Positions 8,201 through 18,500 are shown, counted from the first letter of the stretch. The stretch: 64,000 nt of DNA from Streptomyces olivochromogenes (GCF_021538895.1 NZ_JADDRL010000013.1:1-64000), one strand, 5' to 3'. Notes: generated by a model from the sequence alone, not told the origin. Numbers and translations: made by a program.

Positions 8201-9379
8201 GTGAGCAATCAGCATCCCTCGACCCACCGACGTCCGAGGCGCGCCCCGTCCCGGACAAAGGTCCTGCTGGTCGCGCTCCCCGTGGTGGCGGCCACTGCCG
8301 GCGGGGCCTATGCGTTCAGCGCGTTCGGCAGCGAGGCTCCCAGCGGCAAGCAGCGCACGGTCGCCGCCGGCGCGGAGTCCACGCCCACCCTCGTACCCTC
8401 GACGGCCAAGCCCTCGGCGAAGCCGAGCACCGGCCCGTCCACGGCCGAGCCGCAAGCGACCAGGTCTGCCGCGAGCAAGCCCAAGAGCGCCGCCACGCCG
8501 CAGGTGAGCAACGGCGGTTGCGCGGTCGCGCCCGCCGACAGCATCTGGCGCAAGAAGGTGAACTCCCTTCCGGTGCACCCGAAGTCCAGCGCGTACGTGA
8601 GGAGCATCGGCGCGAGCAGCCACGTCCACCCGGACTTCGGCTCCGGTGAATGGGACGGCAAGCCCTTCGGTATCCCGATCACCGAGCTGAAGCCGGGCCA
8701 GGCCCCGGTGTCGGTCTCCTTCGACTACGCCGACGAGAGCGACAAGGGCCCGTACCCGATCCCGCCGAACGCCAGGATCGAGGGCGGCCCGCGGGGCGAC
8801 GGTGACCGGCACGTCATCGCGTGGGACAAGTCGGCCTGCAAGGTGTACGAGCTCTACGACGCCCACCGTCGGAGCAACCGTCACTGGACCGCCCAGTCCG
8901 GAGCCATCTTCAACCTGCGGTCCGACGAGCTCCGTCCGCAGGGCTGGACGTCGGCGGACGCCGCAGGCCTGCCGATCCTTCCCGGCCTGGCCCGTTACGA
9001 CGAGGCCGGTACCGGCACGATCAACCACGCCCTGCGCATCACCGTGCCGCGCAGCCAGAGCGCGCACCTGTGGCCGGCCCGTCACGACGCGTCGGACAGC
9101 TCCAACAGGTCCCTGCCGCCCATGGGGCTCCGGCTGCGCCTCAAGGCGAGCACGAACATCTCCGGCCTGCCGCCGCAGGCCCGCGCGGTGGCCCAGGCCC
9201 TCAAGACGTACGGCGCGATCGTCGCCGACAACGGCTCGGCCTGGTACATCAGCGGTACGCAGGACGCCCGGTGGAACAACGAGCAGCTGAACGCGCTGAA
9301 GAACCTCCGCGGTTCGGACTTCGAGGCCGTCGACGTCTCGCGACTCCAGACCTCCCCGAACTCAGGAGCCGCGCGCTAG
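8201..9379 (+). CDS. secreted protein of unknown function
   Basis: 392 aa. GTG start at 8201 chosen for the AGAGGAAGG ribosome site. N-terminal basic segment followed by a hydrophobic stretch (residues about 18-40), i.e. a signal peptide or anchor. Next comes a Ser/Thr/Pro/Ala-rich linker (about 45-105) and then a folded exported domain with HPDFG, IP, DRHVIAWD and CKVYELYDAH segments and few Cys. Similar proteins occur in streptomycetes, but I recall no assigned activity. The conserved Asp/His/Asp pattern could be catalytic. Convergent with the ricin-B membrane protein, stops only 12 bp apart. Confidence 0.85.
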   Translation: MSNQHPSTHRRPRRAPSRTKVLLVALPVVAATAGGAYAFSAFGSEAPSGKQRTVAAGAESTPTLVPSTAKPSAKPSTGPSTAEPQATRSAASKPKSAATPQVSNGGCAVAPADSIWRKKVNSLPVHPKSSAYVRSIGASSHVHPDFGSGEWDGKPFGIPITELKPGQAPVSVSFDYADESDKGPYPIPPNARIEGGPRGDGDRHVIAWDKSACKVYELYDAHRRSNRHWTAQSGAIFNLRSDELRPQGWTSADAAGLPILPGLARYDEAGTGTINHALRITVPRSQSAHLWPARHDASDSSNRSLPPMGLRLRLKASTNISGLPPQARAVAQALKTYGAIVADNGSAWYISGTQDARWNNEQLNALKNLRGSDFEAVDVSRLQTSPNSGAAR

Positions 9380-9391
9380 GCGAGAGTTGTC

Positions 9392-10855
9392 TCAGGGGTG
9401 GACGATCTGCCAGTCCGGTTCCGTCGGGTTGACGATCTGCCACCTCTGGGCCTCGCCGTCCGCACATTCGTGAATCACGAGACGGGCGGGATCGCCGCTC
9501 CCGCTGCCGGCCATGTCCAGACACGCGCTGTTGCTGGAGTAGTTGCGGATCCAGTAGGTGTCCCTGTCCTGCGCGTCGAGCCACCACAGCTGGTTGTCGC
9601 CGGTGGTGCCGTTGCAGCCGTACGTGGACAGTGCGGTGCCGGCGGGCTTGGCGCCCAACCCCGGCAGGTCGATGCACTGTCTGCCCCTGACCTGACGGAT
9701 CTGGAACAGGGCGGAGCCACCCGGCCCCATGGTCGGGTTCACCACCTCCAGGTTCCAGCGTTCGTTGTCCTCGGTGCTCGGATTGCAGATGGACGCGTTG
9801 GCCGGACCGCCCCGCTGACCCGGGTCGTGGCCCGGGGTGTCGGCGCACTTCCTGACGGCCCTGAGTCTCAGCAGGACGTTGCTCACCGACCGCTGCTCGG
9901 GTTTCTTCTTGGCCGTCGGGGGCTTCGCGCCCCCTCCGCCGCCCGAACCCTTCGGAGCCTGTGACGCCTTCGGTTCGGCAGCCGGGTCCGGGGCCGAGGA
10001 GGGCACCGCGGCCTCGCTCGGAGCTGTGGCCGCGCTCGGCGCGGCACGCTCGCTCGGACCGGGCTGCGGGAGCGTGCTCGCGGCGGCTTCCTTGAGCTGC
10101 TCCGCGGCGGAGCTGCGGACTTGGGGTTTGTACGCGATCCAGAGCATCACGAACGCGATGGTGAGAGCCAGGAGAACGCCGAGTGCGGTGGCGAGCCAGC
10201 CGGGCAGGAACCCGCGCTGGATGTACCTGCCGTCGACCTCCAGCGGCGCCACCCCCGACCGTTGCACGGCCAGCTTGTACGGTCGCTGTTGCTTCGCGCC
10301 GAACCAGATGATCTCGCGTGGCTTGAGCGTGGTGTTCACGAACGCGGCGCGGCCCGGCTTGATCTGCACGTTGCTCGGAAGGATGTCGTACGACAGCTCG
10401 TCGCCGTTGTCGCTGCCACTGACGGACGCCGTGAGCGTGGTGTTGCCGATGTTGTCGATGGCGAGCCTGGGACGTGCGCGGAAGCGGCCCTTGACGGTGG
10501 GCGGCACCAACTCCGCGCGTACCTCGCTGAACGGCGTGATGGTGAGGTTGCCCTCGGGAACGGCGACCGCCTCGGGATGCTCGGTCGGCGTGACGCGCAC
10601 GGCGTACGGGTTCGGGCCGGCTGTCGCGTCGGGCGTACGGGGCGGCGCGAACGTCAGCTCCACCGCCCCCGTGGTCCCCGGATACAGCCGGAGCACGGCC
10701 GGTTCCACGGTGGTCCACGGTGCGATGTCGCCGACCGGCTCGATGCGGTACTCGTCGACCACATCAGCGGTGTTGCGCAACCGCAGCCGAACGGTGGTAC
10801 TGCCACCCGGATCCACGGTCGCGGAGGCAGGTTCCAGAGAAGTCCAAAGGCTCAC
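9392..10855 (-). CDS. membrane-anchored ricin-B (RICIN) lectin-domain protein
   Basis: 487 aa. The N-terminus begins MSLWTSLEPASATVDPGG and forms two immunoglobulin-like beta domains (about 1-95 and 100-205). One TM helix follows (219-242), then a Pro/Ala/Ser-rich linker (about 250-335) and a C-terminal beta-trefoil with QxW-like repeats (DNQLWWL, EAQRWQIV; about 345-487). No N-terminal signal peptide, so the Ig-like half is probably cytosolic and the lectin outside. Close relatives are often called hydrolytic proteins, though no hydrolase motif is visible. I recall relatives near contractile-injection loci, but none is present here. Alone on its strand. Confidence 0.85.
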   Translation of the reverse strand: MSLWTSLEPASATVDPGGSTTVRLRLRNTADVVDEYRIEPVGDIAPWTTVEPAVLRLYPGTTGAVELTFAPPRTPDATAGPNPYAVRVTPTEHPEAVAVPEGNLTITPFSEVRAELVPPTVKGRFRARPRLAIDNIGNTTLTASVSGSDNGDELSYDILPSNVQIKPGRAAFVNTTLKPREIIWFGAKQQRPYKLAVQRSGVAPLEVDGRYIQRGFLPGWLATALGVLLALTIAFVMLWIAYKPQVRSSAAEQLKEAAASTLPQPGPSERAAPSAATAPSEAAVPSSAPDPAAEPKASQAPKGSGGGGGAKPPTAKKKPEQRSVSNVLLRLRAVRKCADTPGHDPGQRGGPANASICNPSTEDNERWNLEVVNPTMGPGGSALFQIRQVRGRQCIDLPGLGAKPAGTALSTYGCNGTTGDNQLWWLDAQDRDTYWIRNYSSNSACLDMAGSGSGDPARLVIHECADGEAQRWQIVNPTEPDWQIVHP

Positions 10856-11175
10856 GCGACGAAGCTACGACGACGCCCTCCTGCCGGTCAGGGCCCCTGG
10901 GGCAGGCTTCCCTGCCCGAACGGGTACGGTCCGCGACCGCGTCGGTGTGCGGACGGCCAGGAGTCCCGGCGCGTGGACCACGACCCAATCCGCCGCCCCG
11001 GATGCGCCGTTCCCCTGTCTATGTGCCCCCATGTCCACGTACCACCCGCCTTACGGATCCATGACGTACAGACGCGCATCGCCTTTCCGTACCGGTGATA
11101 CGCCGACAATCGTGTCGAACCACGAGACGCACGACAGGGCCGACCACGGCACAACCACGACAGCAGGAGGCAGTC

Positions 11176-14031
11176 TTGTCCGGACCGGGACCGATCCACG
11201 AGCGTCAGGAGGCCGTGGCGATGGTCGCCGCCGAGGCCGAGCGCGCCCGGTCCGGCTCCGGTGGCCTGGTGCTGCTGAAGGGGGCCACCGGCACCGGCCG
11301 CACCGCGCTCTTGGAGGCGGTCGCCGACGACGCCGCGGCGCACGGCATGCGGGTGCTGCGGGTCCGGTGCACTCCCGAGCCTCTCGCGCCGTTGACCGCC
11401 GTATGCCAACTCCTCGGCGACAGGCTGGAGTTGGCGTACCCCGTCCTCGGATCACCGGACGACGCCGCGGCCGACTTCGCCTTCCACCGCGACCGTGCCG
11501 CACGGCTGTGGCGCGCACTGCTGAAATGGACGTCCGAGGCCCCACTGTTCATGGCGGTGGACGACGTCCACCTCGCGGACAAACCCTCGCGCGGCTGGCT
11601 CATCGAGGCAGCCCGGCTGGCGGAACGCCTGCCGGTGCTGCTGGCGGCGACCGAGCGCAGCCAGTACGACGTCGAGCCGCCCGCGTCCGGCCTGGCCCAC
11701 GCGCTCTCGCCCGGCCTCGTCCGCACCCACACCTTGACCCCGCTCAGCCCGCACGCGGCGGCGGAACTGGTCCGTTCGGTCGTCGGCGCGGCGCCTGCCC
11801 AGGCATGGGTCGACGACGTCGTACGTGCCGGCGCGGGCAATCCGTTGCTCCTGAAGGCCCTGCTGGACGATCTGCGCGCACAGGCCCCAGGCCGCACCGG
11901 CACCATGACCGTGCCGGACACCTGCGCCGCGCTGTATCCGGGCGCCTACCCGGCCGCCATCTCCTGGTGGCTGGACTGCGCGGGGACCGGCACGGCCGAG
12001 GTCGCCCGCGCGTTCGCCGTCGTCAACGGCGGGCGGGACGGCGACGGCGACCACCACCGGGACACCCACGACGACGGTGACGCAGGCCTGCTCGCCGACA
12101 TGACGGGCACCGATCCCACCCGGGTACACGGCTGGCTCACCGCGATGACCCGTCTCGGGCTGCTGCGCCCAGGCCCGGACGGCCGCCCCCGCTACGCCCA
12201 TCCGCTACTGCGGGACGCCGTACTGGGCGGCTGGTCCGGTGCCCGGAAGGGCGCCGCCCACGCCAGGGCGGCAGAGGTGATGCTGCGCCGCGGCGAGAGC
12301 ACCGAGGCCGTGGCCGGACAGCTGCTGCGGGCGCCCGCGCCCAGCGGGGCATGGGCCGTCGACATCCTGCTGGACGCCGCGGCCCGCGCGGTCACGGAGA
12401 GCCGTACCGACGACGCCGTCGCCTTCCTGCGCCGCGCGCTGGACGAAGCGTTGACACCGGCCCGCCGGGCGGCGGTCCTCACCGAACTGGGCTCCCTGGA
12501 ATTCGCCGCCGTCGGGTCGGCGGCCGGCATACCCCGGCTCACCGAGGCCGTACGGCTGGCGGACACGCCCAGGGACCGGGTGCGTTCGGCGATGGCGCTC
12601 GGTACGGCGCTGGCCGGACGAGGCGAGCAGCGGGCAGCCGTGGCCGTACTGGACTCCCTGGACGCACAGTTGACGGGCCATCAGGACCTGACCCGCACGC
12701 TGCGGACCGCCTCGGTGCTGCTGTCGGACCACGACCAGGCCGCACGGCGCGAGGCGTACGGGCGGCTGCGCGACATGGCCGCGCGCTCGCCCCATCTGGT
12801 CGGCACGGCCGGGCTGGCGTTGCTGGTGCGGTACGAGTCGCAAGCCGGTCTGCTCTCGGCCCAGGCGGCGATGGAACGCATCCGGGCCCTGCTGCACGAA
12901 CCCGCGGACCCACTCGCGGAGCCGATTCTGCTCGGCGCGGCCGCCGCCGTCGCCCAGTGGGCCGACGAACTGGACGAGGCCGCGCGCCTGGTCGAACGGG
13001 GCCTGGCCGGGCAGCGCACCTCGCTGCTGCACCCCATGCACGCGGCCCTGCTGAACGTACGGGGGGACATCGCCGCCGCACGCGGCGGCTACGCCGAACT
13101 GCTTGCCGAGCCCGACATACGGCAGGCCATCGAGGCGCCCGACGACCGGCGCCCCCCGACGAACACACATGCCCTCGCCGTCGTCGCACTGGTCGAGACG
13201 GGCCGTACGCGAGAGGCCGCGACGCTCGTGGACCGCTGCGACCCGCGCGACGCGCCCGACTCCTTGGAGCCGTCCCCCTTCCTCTACGCACGCGGCCATC
13301 TGCGCGCCGCGTGCGGCGATCCGGCCGGCGCGCTCGACGACTTCCTGGAGTGCGGGCGGCGCCAGTCGGCACGGGATGTGGTCAGTCCGGTGGTCACTCC
13401 CTGGCGGACCGCCGCAGCCGAATGCCGACTGGCCCTTGGCCGGCCGGACGAGGCCCTTGCCCTGGCCCAGGAGGAGCTACGGCTGGCCACGGTCTGGAAC
13501 ACGCCACGGCTGCTGGGGCGTGGCCTGCGCGTCCTGGGCACGGCGACCGGCGGTCTGCGCGGCCTGGAACTGGCCGAGCAGGCCGTACGACTGCTGCGGG
13601 ACACGCCGGCCGAGACGGAACTGATCCTGGCGCTGACCGCTCAGGGGCGGCAGTTCGCCGCCGCCGGAGAGCGGACCAGGGCCCGCGATCCGCTGCGGGA
13701 AGCCGCCGAGCGCGCCGAACGCCTCGGTGCGGTCCGTCTTCGGTCCGTGGCCGAACAGGTTCTGCGGGAGAGCGGCGCCCGCCGCACCGCGAAGCCGTAC
13801 ACCGGACCGGCCGCGCTGACCGACAGCGAGCGCCGCATCGCCGAACTCGCCGCGGGCGGCCGGACGAACGCCGAGATCGGTGAACTCCTGCACCTCGCCC
13901 GACGTACCGTCGAGACCCACCTGACCAACGTCTACCGCAAGCTCAGCATCCGCCGCCGCGCGGAACTCCCCACGGCCCTGGACCGACTTCCGGCCGACGG
14001 GATATTAGGTGCGTGCCGTTGTGCTCAGTGA
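11176..14031 (+). CDS. LuxR family regulator, LAL type, with a TTA codon
   Basis: 951-aa large ATP-binding LuxR regulator. TTG start at 11176 chosen because AGGAGG lies 5 nt upstream. Walker A GATGTGRT at 36-43, Walker B-like FMAVDDVH around 136, a long helical TPR-like middle, and a C-terminal GerE HTH (about 872-932: LTDSERRIAELAAGGRTNAEIG...). LAL proteins usually activate specialised-metabolite or sugar-catabolism genes. A leucine TTA codon (14005-14007) eight codons before the stop would make full translation dependent on the bldA tRNA. No biosynthetic cluster is adjacent, so the target is unknown. Divergent from the ricin-B gene. Confidence 0.93.
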   Translation: MSGPGPIHERQEAVAMVAAEAERARSGSGGLVLLKGATGTGRTALLEAVADDAAAHGMRVLRVRCTPEPLAPLTAVCQLLGDRLELAYPVLGSPDDAAADFAFHRDRAARLWRALLKWTSEAPLFMAVDDVHLADKPSRGWLIEAARLAERLPVLLAATERSQYDVEPPASGLAHALSPGLVRTHTLTPLSPHAAAELVRSVVGAAPAQAWVDDVVRAGAGNPLLLKALLDDLRAQAPGRTGTMTVPDTCAALYPGAYPAAISWWLDCAGTGTAEVARAFAVVNGGRDGDGDHHRDTHDDGDAGLLADMTGTDPTRVHGWLTAMTRLGLLRPGPDGRPRYAHPLLRDAVLGGWSGARKGAAHARAAEVMLRRGESTEAVAGQLLRAPAPSGAWAVDILLDAAARAVTESRTDDAVAFLRRALDEALTPARRAAVLTELGSLEFAAVGSAAGIPRLTEAVRLADTPRDRVRSAMALGTALAGRGEQRAAVAVLDSLDAQLTGHQDLTRTLRTASVLLSDHDQAARREAYGRLRDMAARSPHLVGTAGLALLVRYESQAGLLSAQAAMERIRALLHEPADPLAEPILLGAAAAVAQWADELDEAARLVERGLAGQRTSLLHPMHAALLNVRGDIAAARGGYAELLAEPDIRQAIEAPDDRRPPTNTHALAVVALVETGRTREAATLVDRCDPRDAPDSLEPSPFLYARGHLRAACGDPAGALDDFLECGRRQSARDVVSPVVTPWRTAAAECRLALGRPDEALALAQEELRLATVWNTPRLLGRGLRVLGTATGGLRGLELAEQAVRLLRDTPAETELILALTAQGRQFAAAGERTRARDPLREAAERAERLGAVRLRSVAEQVLRESGARRTAKPYTGPAALTDSERRIAELAAGGRTNAEIGELLHLARRTVETHLTNVYRKLSIRRRAELPTALDRLPADGILGACRCAQ

Positions 14032-14072
14032 CGCGGTGGCCCAACAGACCTCCCGGTGCGTGTGGTTGTGGG

Positions 14073-14354
14073 TCAGGGCTTGGTGAGGTGGAAGACGTCC
14101 GGCGGTTGCCGGCACCACTCGTCGAAGGGGTCGCCGGCGACGGCTTGGAAGATCTGGCCGGCGGAGGCTTCGAAGGCTTCCTGCGATTCCCAGAGGGCGA
14201 GGCCGACGAGGCGGTCGCTGCGCTGATCGCGCCAGGCACCGATCTGGATCAGGCCGGGGGCGCCCTGGGCGGCGTCGTCGACGCGGTGCATGGAGGCGAG
14301 CAGGTCGTCGGCGTGCTCGGGTTTGGGGTGGTGGACGGCAAGGTGCACGAACAT
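14073..14354 (-). CDS. antibiotic biosynthesis monooxygenase (ABM)-like protein
   Basis: 93-aa dimeric alpha/beta-barrel protein with the ABM-type pattern HLAVHHPKPEHADDLLASM ... LVGLALWESQEAFEAS. Such proteins are cofactor-free oxygenases or small binding proteins. Its ATG overlaps the TGA of the SRPBCC gene (TGATG), so it is the third gene of the ArsR operon. Cytosolic. Substrate unknown. Confidence 0.85.
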   Translation of the reverse strand: MFVHLAVHHPKPEHADDLLASMHRVDDAAQGAPGLIQIGAWRDQRSDRLVGLALWESQEAFEASAGQIFQAVAGDPFDEWCRQPPDVFHLTKP

Positions 14355-14815
14355 CAGCGTGCCCCCGCCTTCTCGGCGTAGAGGCCCAGGAGTTCGGCCC
14401 AGCCGTGGCTGTAGCCCTCGGCCATGCCGGTACCCGCGGAGGGGACACGGTCCCAGCCGCCATGCTCCACGGTCACCCGAGTGCCTCCCTCGATGCTCTC
14501 GAAGCGGACCTCGACGTCGGTGGTGGCGGATGCGTCCCAGTCGCCCTGCCGCCAGGTGAACACCAGCCGCTGACCGGGCTCCCAGACCAGCACCCGGCCG
14601 ATCTCGAAGCCCTCGCCGGAATCAAGATCGTGGACTTCGACAAGGCGGCCGCCGACCCGCGGCTCGAAGCGCAGTTCCTGCGCCTTGTCGGGCTCGTTCC
14701 AGTAGCGGGTGCCGCGCTTCCACCACCTACCGATGTCGGCGGTGAACACGTCGAAGGCCGTGGCCGGGTCGCAGGCCACCTCGACGGTGGCGGTGGCCGT
14801 TGCGGGCGTACTCAT
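14354..14815 (-). CDS. SRPBCC / AHSA1 domain protein
   Basis: 153-aa START-like hydrophobic-pocket protein (activator of Hsp90 ATPase homologue-1 family): VEVACDPATAFDVFTADIGRWW at the N-terminus and the HGGWDRV / YSHGWAELLGLY C-terminal helix typical of the family. Start ATG overlaps the arsR stop by 4 nt (ATGA), indicating translational coupling. ArsR-AHSA1 pairs are very common in actinomycetes. The role is inferred as small-molecule binding; no catalytic residues are identifiable. Confidence 0.9.
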   Translation of the reverse strand: MSTPATATATVEVACDPATAFDVFTADIGRWWKRGTRYWNEPDKAQELRFEPRVGGRLVEVHDLDSGEGFEIGRVLVWEPGQRLVFTWRQGDWDASATTDVEVRFESIEGGTRVTVEHGGWDRVPSAGTGMAEGYSHGWAELLGLYAEKAGAR

Positions 14816-15153
14816 GGGGCGGTTCCTTTGTTCATGCGCTCGGCGTGCTCCTTGAACGCACCGAGCTGATCGGTCCAGAACGCCTGCACCTGGTCCAGCC
14901 AGGCCTGCAGGCCAATGAATGGTTCGTGCCGCAGCTGATAGACCCGGACCCGGGCGTCGTTCTCCAGGCCGTGCTCGACGACCAGCCCACTGCGCCGCAG
15001 TACCCGCAGGTGCCGGCTTATCGCCGGGGCGCTCACCTCGAACGCGGCCACCAGCTCACCGGCCCGCTGCGGCCGCTGACGCAGCAGCTCCACGATCCGC
15101 CGCCGAGTCGGGTCTGCCAGAGCCGTCAACGTCGCATCGATATCATTAACCAT
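14812..15153 (-). CDS. ArsR family transcriptional regulator
   Basis: 113-aa winged-helix repressor. ATG at 15153 chosen because the family N-terminus (DIDATLTALADPTRRRIVELL) begins right after it and the sequence upstream is promoter. Recognition helix FEVSAPAISRHLRVLR around 42-57. No conserved Cys metal site (the ELCVCDL motif of arsenic sensors is absent), so it is not a metal sensor of the classical kind. First gene of an ArsR-SRPBCC-ABM operon with overlapping cistrons. A perfect palindrome directly abuts the start codon, so autorepression is strongly suggested. Confidence 0.93.
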   Translation of the reverse strand: MVNDIDATLTALADPTRRRIVELLRQRPQRAGELVAAFEVSAPAISRHLRVLRRSGLVVEHGLENDARVRVYQLRHEPFIGLQAWLDQVQAFWTDQLGAFKEHAERMNKGTAP

Positions 15154-15172
15154 GCTGTTAATAATTAACAGC
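15154..15172. promoter_or_regulatory. ArsR operator palindrome overlapping the -10 region
   Basis: Perfect 19-bp palindrome with 9-bp arms GCTGTTAAT / ATTAACAGC around one central base, AT-rich in a GC-rich genome, ending at the base before the arsR ATG. On the reverse strand TTGACA (15189-15184) stands about 16-18 bp upstream of TAATTA/ATTATT inside the palindrome. A bound repressor would cover the -10, and transcription would start at or next to the ATG (leaderless). Confidence 0.75.
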
Positions 15173-15221
15173 CGGTGCACACATGTCAATCGCCGGTGCC
15201 GAACGGCACGGGGAGGGGGTG

Positions 15222-15360
15222 TCAGTGGACGTCGATCACGATCTTGCCTCGGGCGGTGCCCCGGGCCACACCATTCCCGAGGGTGCCGACCGGGCGGTCG
15301 CGACCGAGGCGCAGGCGCAGGAACTCATCAGCGCCCGCTTCCCCGTGTCCCGTTACTGCA
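15222..15360 (-). pseudogene. C-terminal remnant of an MDR (quinone oxidoreductase-type) dehydrogenase
   Basis: The reverse strand reads DEFLRLRLGRDRPVGTLGNG and then ARGKIVIDVH followed by TGA at 15224-15222, the usual tail of zinc-binding/quinone oxidoreductase-like dehydrogenases (GKIVIDV). No Rossmann or N-terminal part is found upstream, and the region above it is promoter-like. A decayed neighbour of the ArsR operon. Confidence 0.45.
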
Positions 15361-15562
15361 CCTTCCTGGGGCGGCCGGCGGTAGCTAAGCGCGAGTCAAT
15401 GCTACGTAAAGTGATCATATGTTAAAGGTTACCGATGAGAGATGAAATCGCCTAGGTTGTTCCAATTAAGATGGGTTCCGCGGATGTAGATCGCTGCGGG
15501 TCCACATCCGATCGCATGTGGTCCAGCGGGTACCCGAGCGGTGAGGGAGGCGAGGGTCGGCA
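15361..15562 (+). promoter_or_regulatory. AT-richer promoter region of the SpoIIE/HATPase gene
   Basis: About 200 bp with markedly lower GC than its surroundings and no gene. It contains a GTTG-N13-GGGTTC arrangement (about 15456-15478) reminiscent of SigB-type stress promoters of Streptomyces (GTTT-N14-16-GGGTAC). This is a weak match; no start site can be assigned. Confidence 0.3.
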
Positions 15563-18500
15563 GTGGTGAACACCAGAGACGGCGATCCGGACAACACCGG
15601 CCCGTCCATACCCCACGTCCCCCATCCGCTGCATCAGCCGCAGGGCCTGCGGACCATGCAGGCCGTGCGGCCCATGGAGCGACACCGCATGCGGATGCTG
15701 CTGCTCGACGCCGTGGACGAGGACCGGCGTGATGTCGACGTGCTGCTGACCGCGCTCCAGCAGGCGGTGGCCGAGGTGCATGGCCTGGGCGGCATGGTGC
15801 ATCTGCCGGGCGGCGGCATGAGCGGCATCCTCTACCTCGTCGCCGACAGTGGCCTGCCGGAATCGATGACCCGGCCCTGGCTGATCATCCCGGCACGGGG
15901 TACGGCGCCACCCAGCAGGGCCGCCCGCAACGACACCATCACCTGGCAGCCCGACCTGGCTCCGCCCGACCCGGTGCCGGGCCGGGACCCCGCCTCCCTG
16001 TGGCCTGCCGAGCTCCCCGCCGGCATCGGTCACCTGTCCGTCCCCATTGCGAGCAGCGGCTGGCGACGCGGCGCGCTCTCCGTCCTCTTCGCCCCGGGCA
16101 CCGAGCCCGGCGCGGCGGAGCTCGCGTTTCTGAACGAGGTGGCGGCCTGGATGTCCGGGAGGCTCAGGTCGTCCGGGATCCTCAATCCGTCGCCCACCCT
16201 GCTGCGCGCCCTGGACAACGGTCCGGGACCGCAGGAAGCCGGCTCACCGTGGGACGCGGAGGGGGGGCCCGCGATCACGTACACCTGGGACCTGCGCACC
16301 GGCGAGCTGACCTCCGACCTGCCCGTCGAGGAGGTACTGGCCGGCATCGATCCGGAGGTGATGAGCGGCGGTATCGAGGCGTGGGCGGAGCTGATCCACC
16401 CGGACGACCTGCCGGGGGCGGTGGCCGGCTTCGACACGGGCATCCAGCTGCGCGGCGGCTTCGAGAACGAGTACCGGATCCGGCGCCAGGACGGCACGTA
16501 CGTCTGGATCGAGGCCAGCGCCCGGACGATCACGGACGAAGAGGGAACGCCGATGAAGGTGATCGGCACCCTCCGGGACAGTAGCGAAACGCATGCCGCC
16601 GCCGAGTCGGTGGGGCGGGCCCTGCAGCACATGAGCGACGGCTTCGTCTCCCTGGACAAGGACTGGCGCATCGGATTTCTCAACCAGGCCGCCGAGCGGC
16701 TCCTCGGCGCCGCGGGCGACGTGGCCGGAACCCTGCTCTGGAACATTCCCGCCGTACGTGCCGTACCGGGCCTGGAGGAGCGGTGCCGGGCCACGGTGGC
16801 CGAGGGCCGGCCGGGCGGATTCGACGTGCCGGGGCCGGACGGGACGTCGTGGTACCACCTGCGGCTGGTGCCGGTGCCGGAAGGCCTCACGCTCTACATC
16901 ACCGACACCACCGAGCGGCATCTGCGAGAGGCCGAGCGGGCCGCCGCGGAGCGGGCGGGCGCGGAGCGGGCAGCCCTGGTGCAGCGGATCACGCGGGAGC
17001 TGGCCGAGGCCGTCACGGCCCAGGACGTGATGACGGCGGTGGCGGACGGCGTGATGACGCCCCTCGGGGCCACCGGACTCATCATGGTCGGCGTGGTCGG
17101 CGACCGGATGACCGTGCTCGGCTCCAGGGGACATTCGGAGCACTTCACCCGACTCCTGAACGCGCAGTGGACCGCGGGGGACACCGCGGACCCGGTGGGG
17201 GACGCCCTGAACACCCGCGCTCCCCTCTACATCTCCTCGCCGGAGGAGTTCCTGAAGCGTTACCCCGAGACCGAGATCGTGGTCCGAGAGAGCGGCACGC
17301 AGGCGTGGGCCATTCTGCCGCTGGCGGTATCGGGGCGCGGTATCGGCGCGGCCGTGATCTGCTTCGGCCGACCGCGGGTGCTGGACGATGACGAACGAAC
17401 GCTGCTGACCGCGCTCAGCGGACTGATCGCACAGGCCCTGGAGCGGGCCGGACTCTACGACGAGGCGACGACCCGGGCCCGTACCCTCCAGCGCAGCCTG
17501 CTGCCGCAGGCGCTGCCCAAGCTGCCCGAGGTGACGGCGGCGGCGCGCTACCAGCCGGCCAAGCAGGGAGCCGACGTCGGCGGCGACTGGTACGACGTGA
17601 TCCCGCTCTCCGCGGCCCGGGTGGCGTTCGTGATCGGCGACGTCATGGGTCACGGCATGGCCGAGGCCGCCACCATGGGCGCGCTCCGTACGGCCGTCCG
17701 CACCCTCTCGGAGCTGGAACTCCCGCCCGACGAGATCCTCGGCCACCTCAACGACATCGTCGGCGAGCTGGGCACCGATGCCTTCGCCACCTGTCTGTAC
17801 GGCATCTACGACCCGGTGACCCGGCGCCTGTCGTACGCGAGCGCCGGTCAGCCGCCCCCGGCGGTCGCCCATCCCGACGGGACCGTCACCTTCCTGTCCA
17901 TGACCCCGGACCCGCCACTGGGGGTGGCCGCGCCGCCCTTCGAGACCCGCGAGACCCTGCTGCCCGCCGAGAGCCTGCTCGCTCTCTACAGCGACGGCCT
18001 GGTCGAGAGCAAGGACAGGGATGTCACCACCGGCATGAACCGCCTCGCCGAGCTGCTCTTCGAGTCCGTGAACGCCATGCCGACCTCACCGGCGGACGCG
18101 TCCGACCTGGACGCCCTCTGTGCCGGCCTCACCTCCGCTCTCCTCCCCGACTACGGCGAACTGGTGGACGACGCCGCCCTGTTGCTGGTCCGCACCCACC
18201 CGCTGGACGCGGAGAACGTCGCCGAGTGGCCGTTGCCGGAGGACCCGGTGGCGGCAGGCCAGGCCCGCGAGCTGGTCCGCGCCCAGCTCACCGACTGGGA
18301 CCTGGCCGACGAGGACCTGATGATGACCACCGAACTCCTGGTCAGTGAGCTGGTCGGAAACGTCGTCCGGCACGCCGTCGGCCCGATGCGGCTGCGCATG
18401 CTCCGCAGTCGCGCACTGATCTGCGAGGTCTCCGACGCCAGCCTGACCACGCCGCACATCCGCCACACCTCCGCCACCGACGAGGGCGGTCGCGGCCTGC

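Noticed and set aside
9837-12080. 747-codon + strand frame
   Set aside because: Antisense to the ricin-B gene and then out of frame with the LAL gene; no domain.
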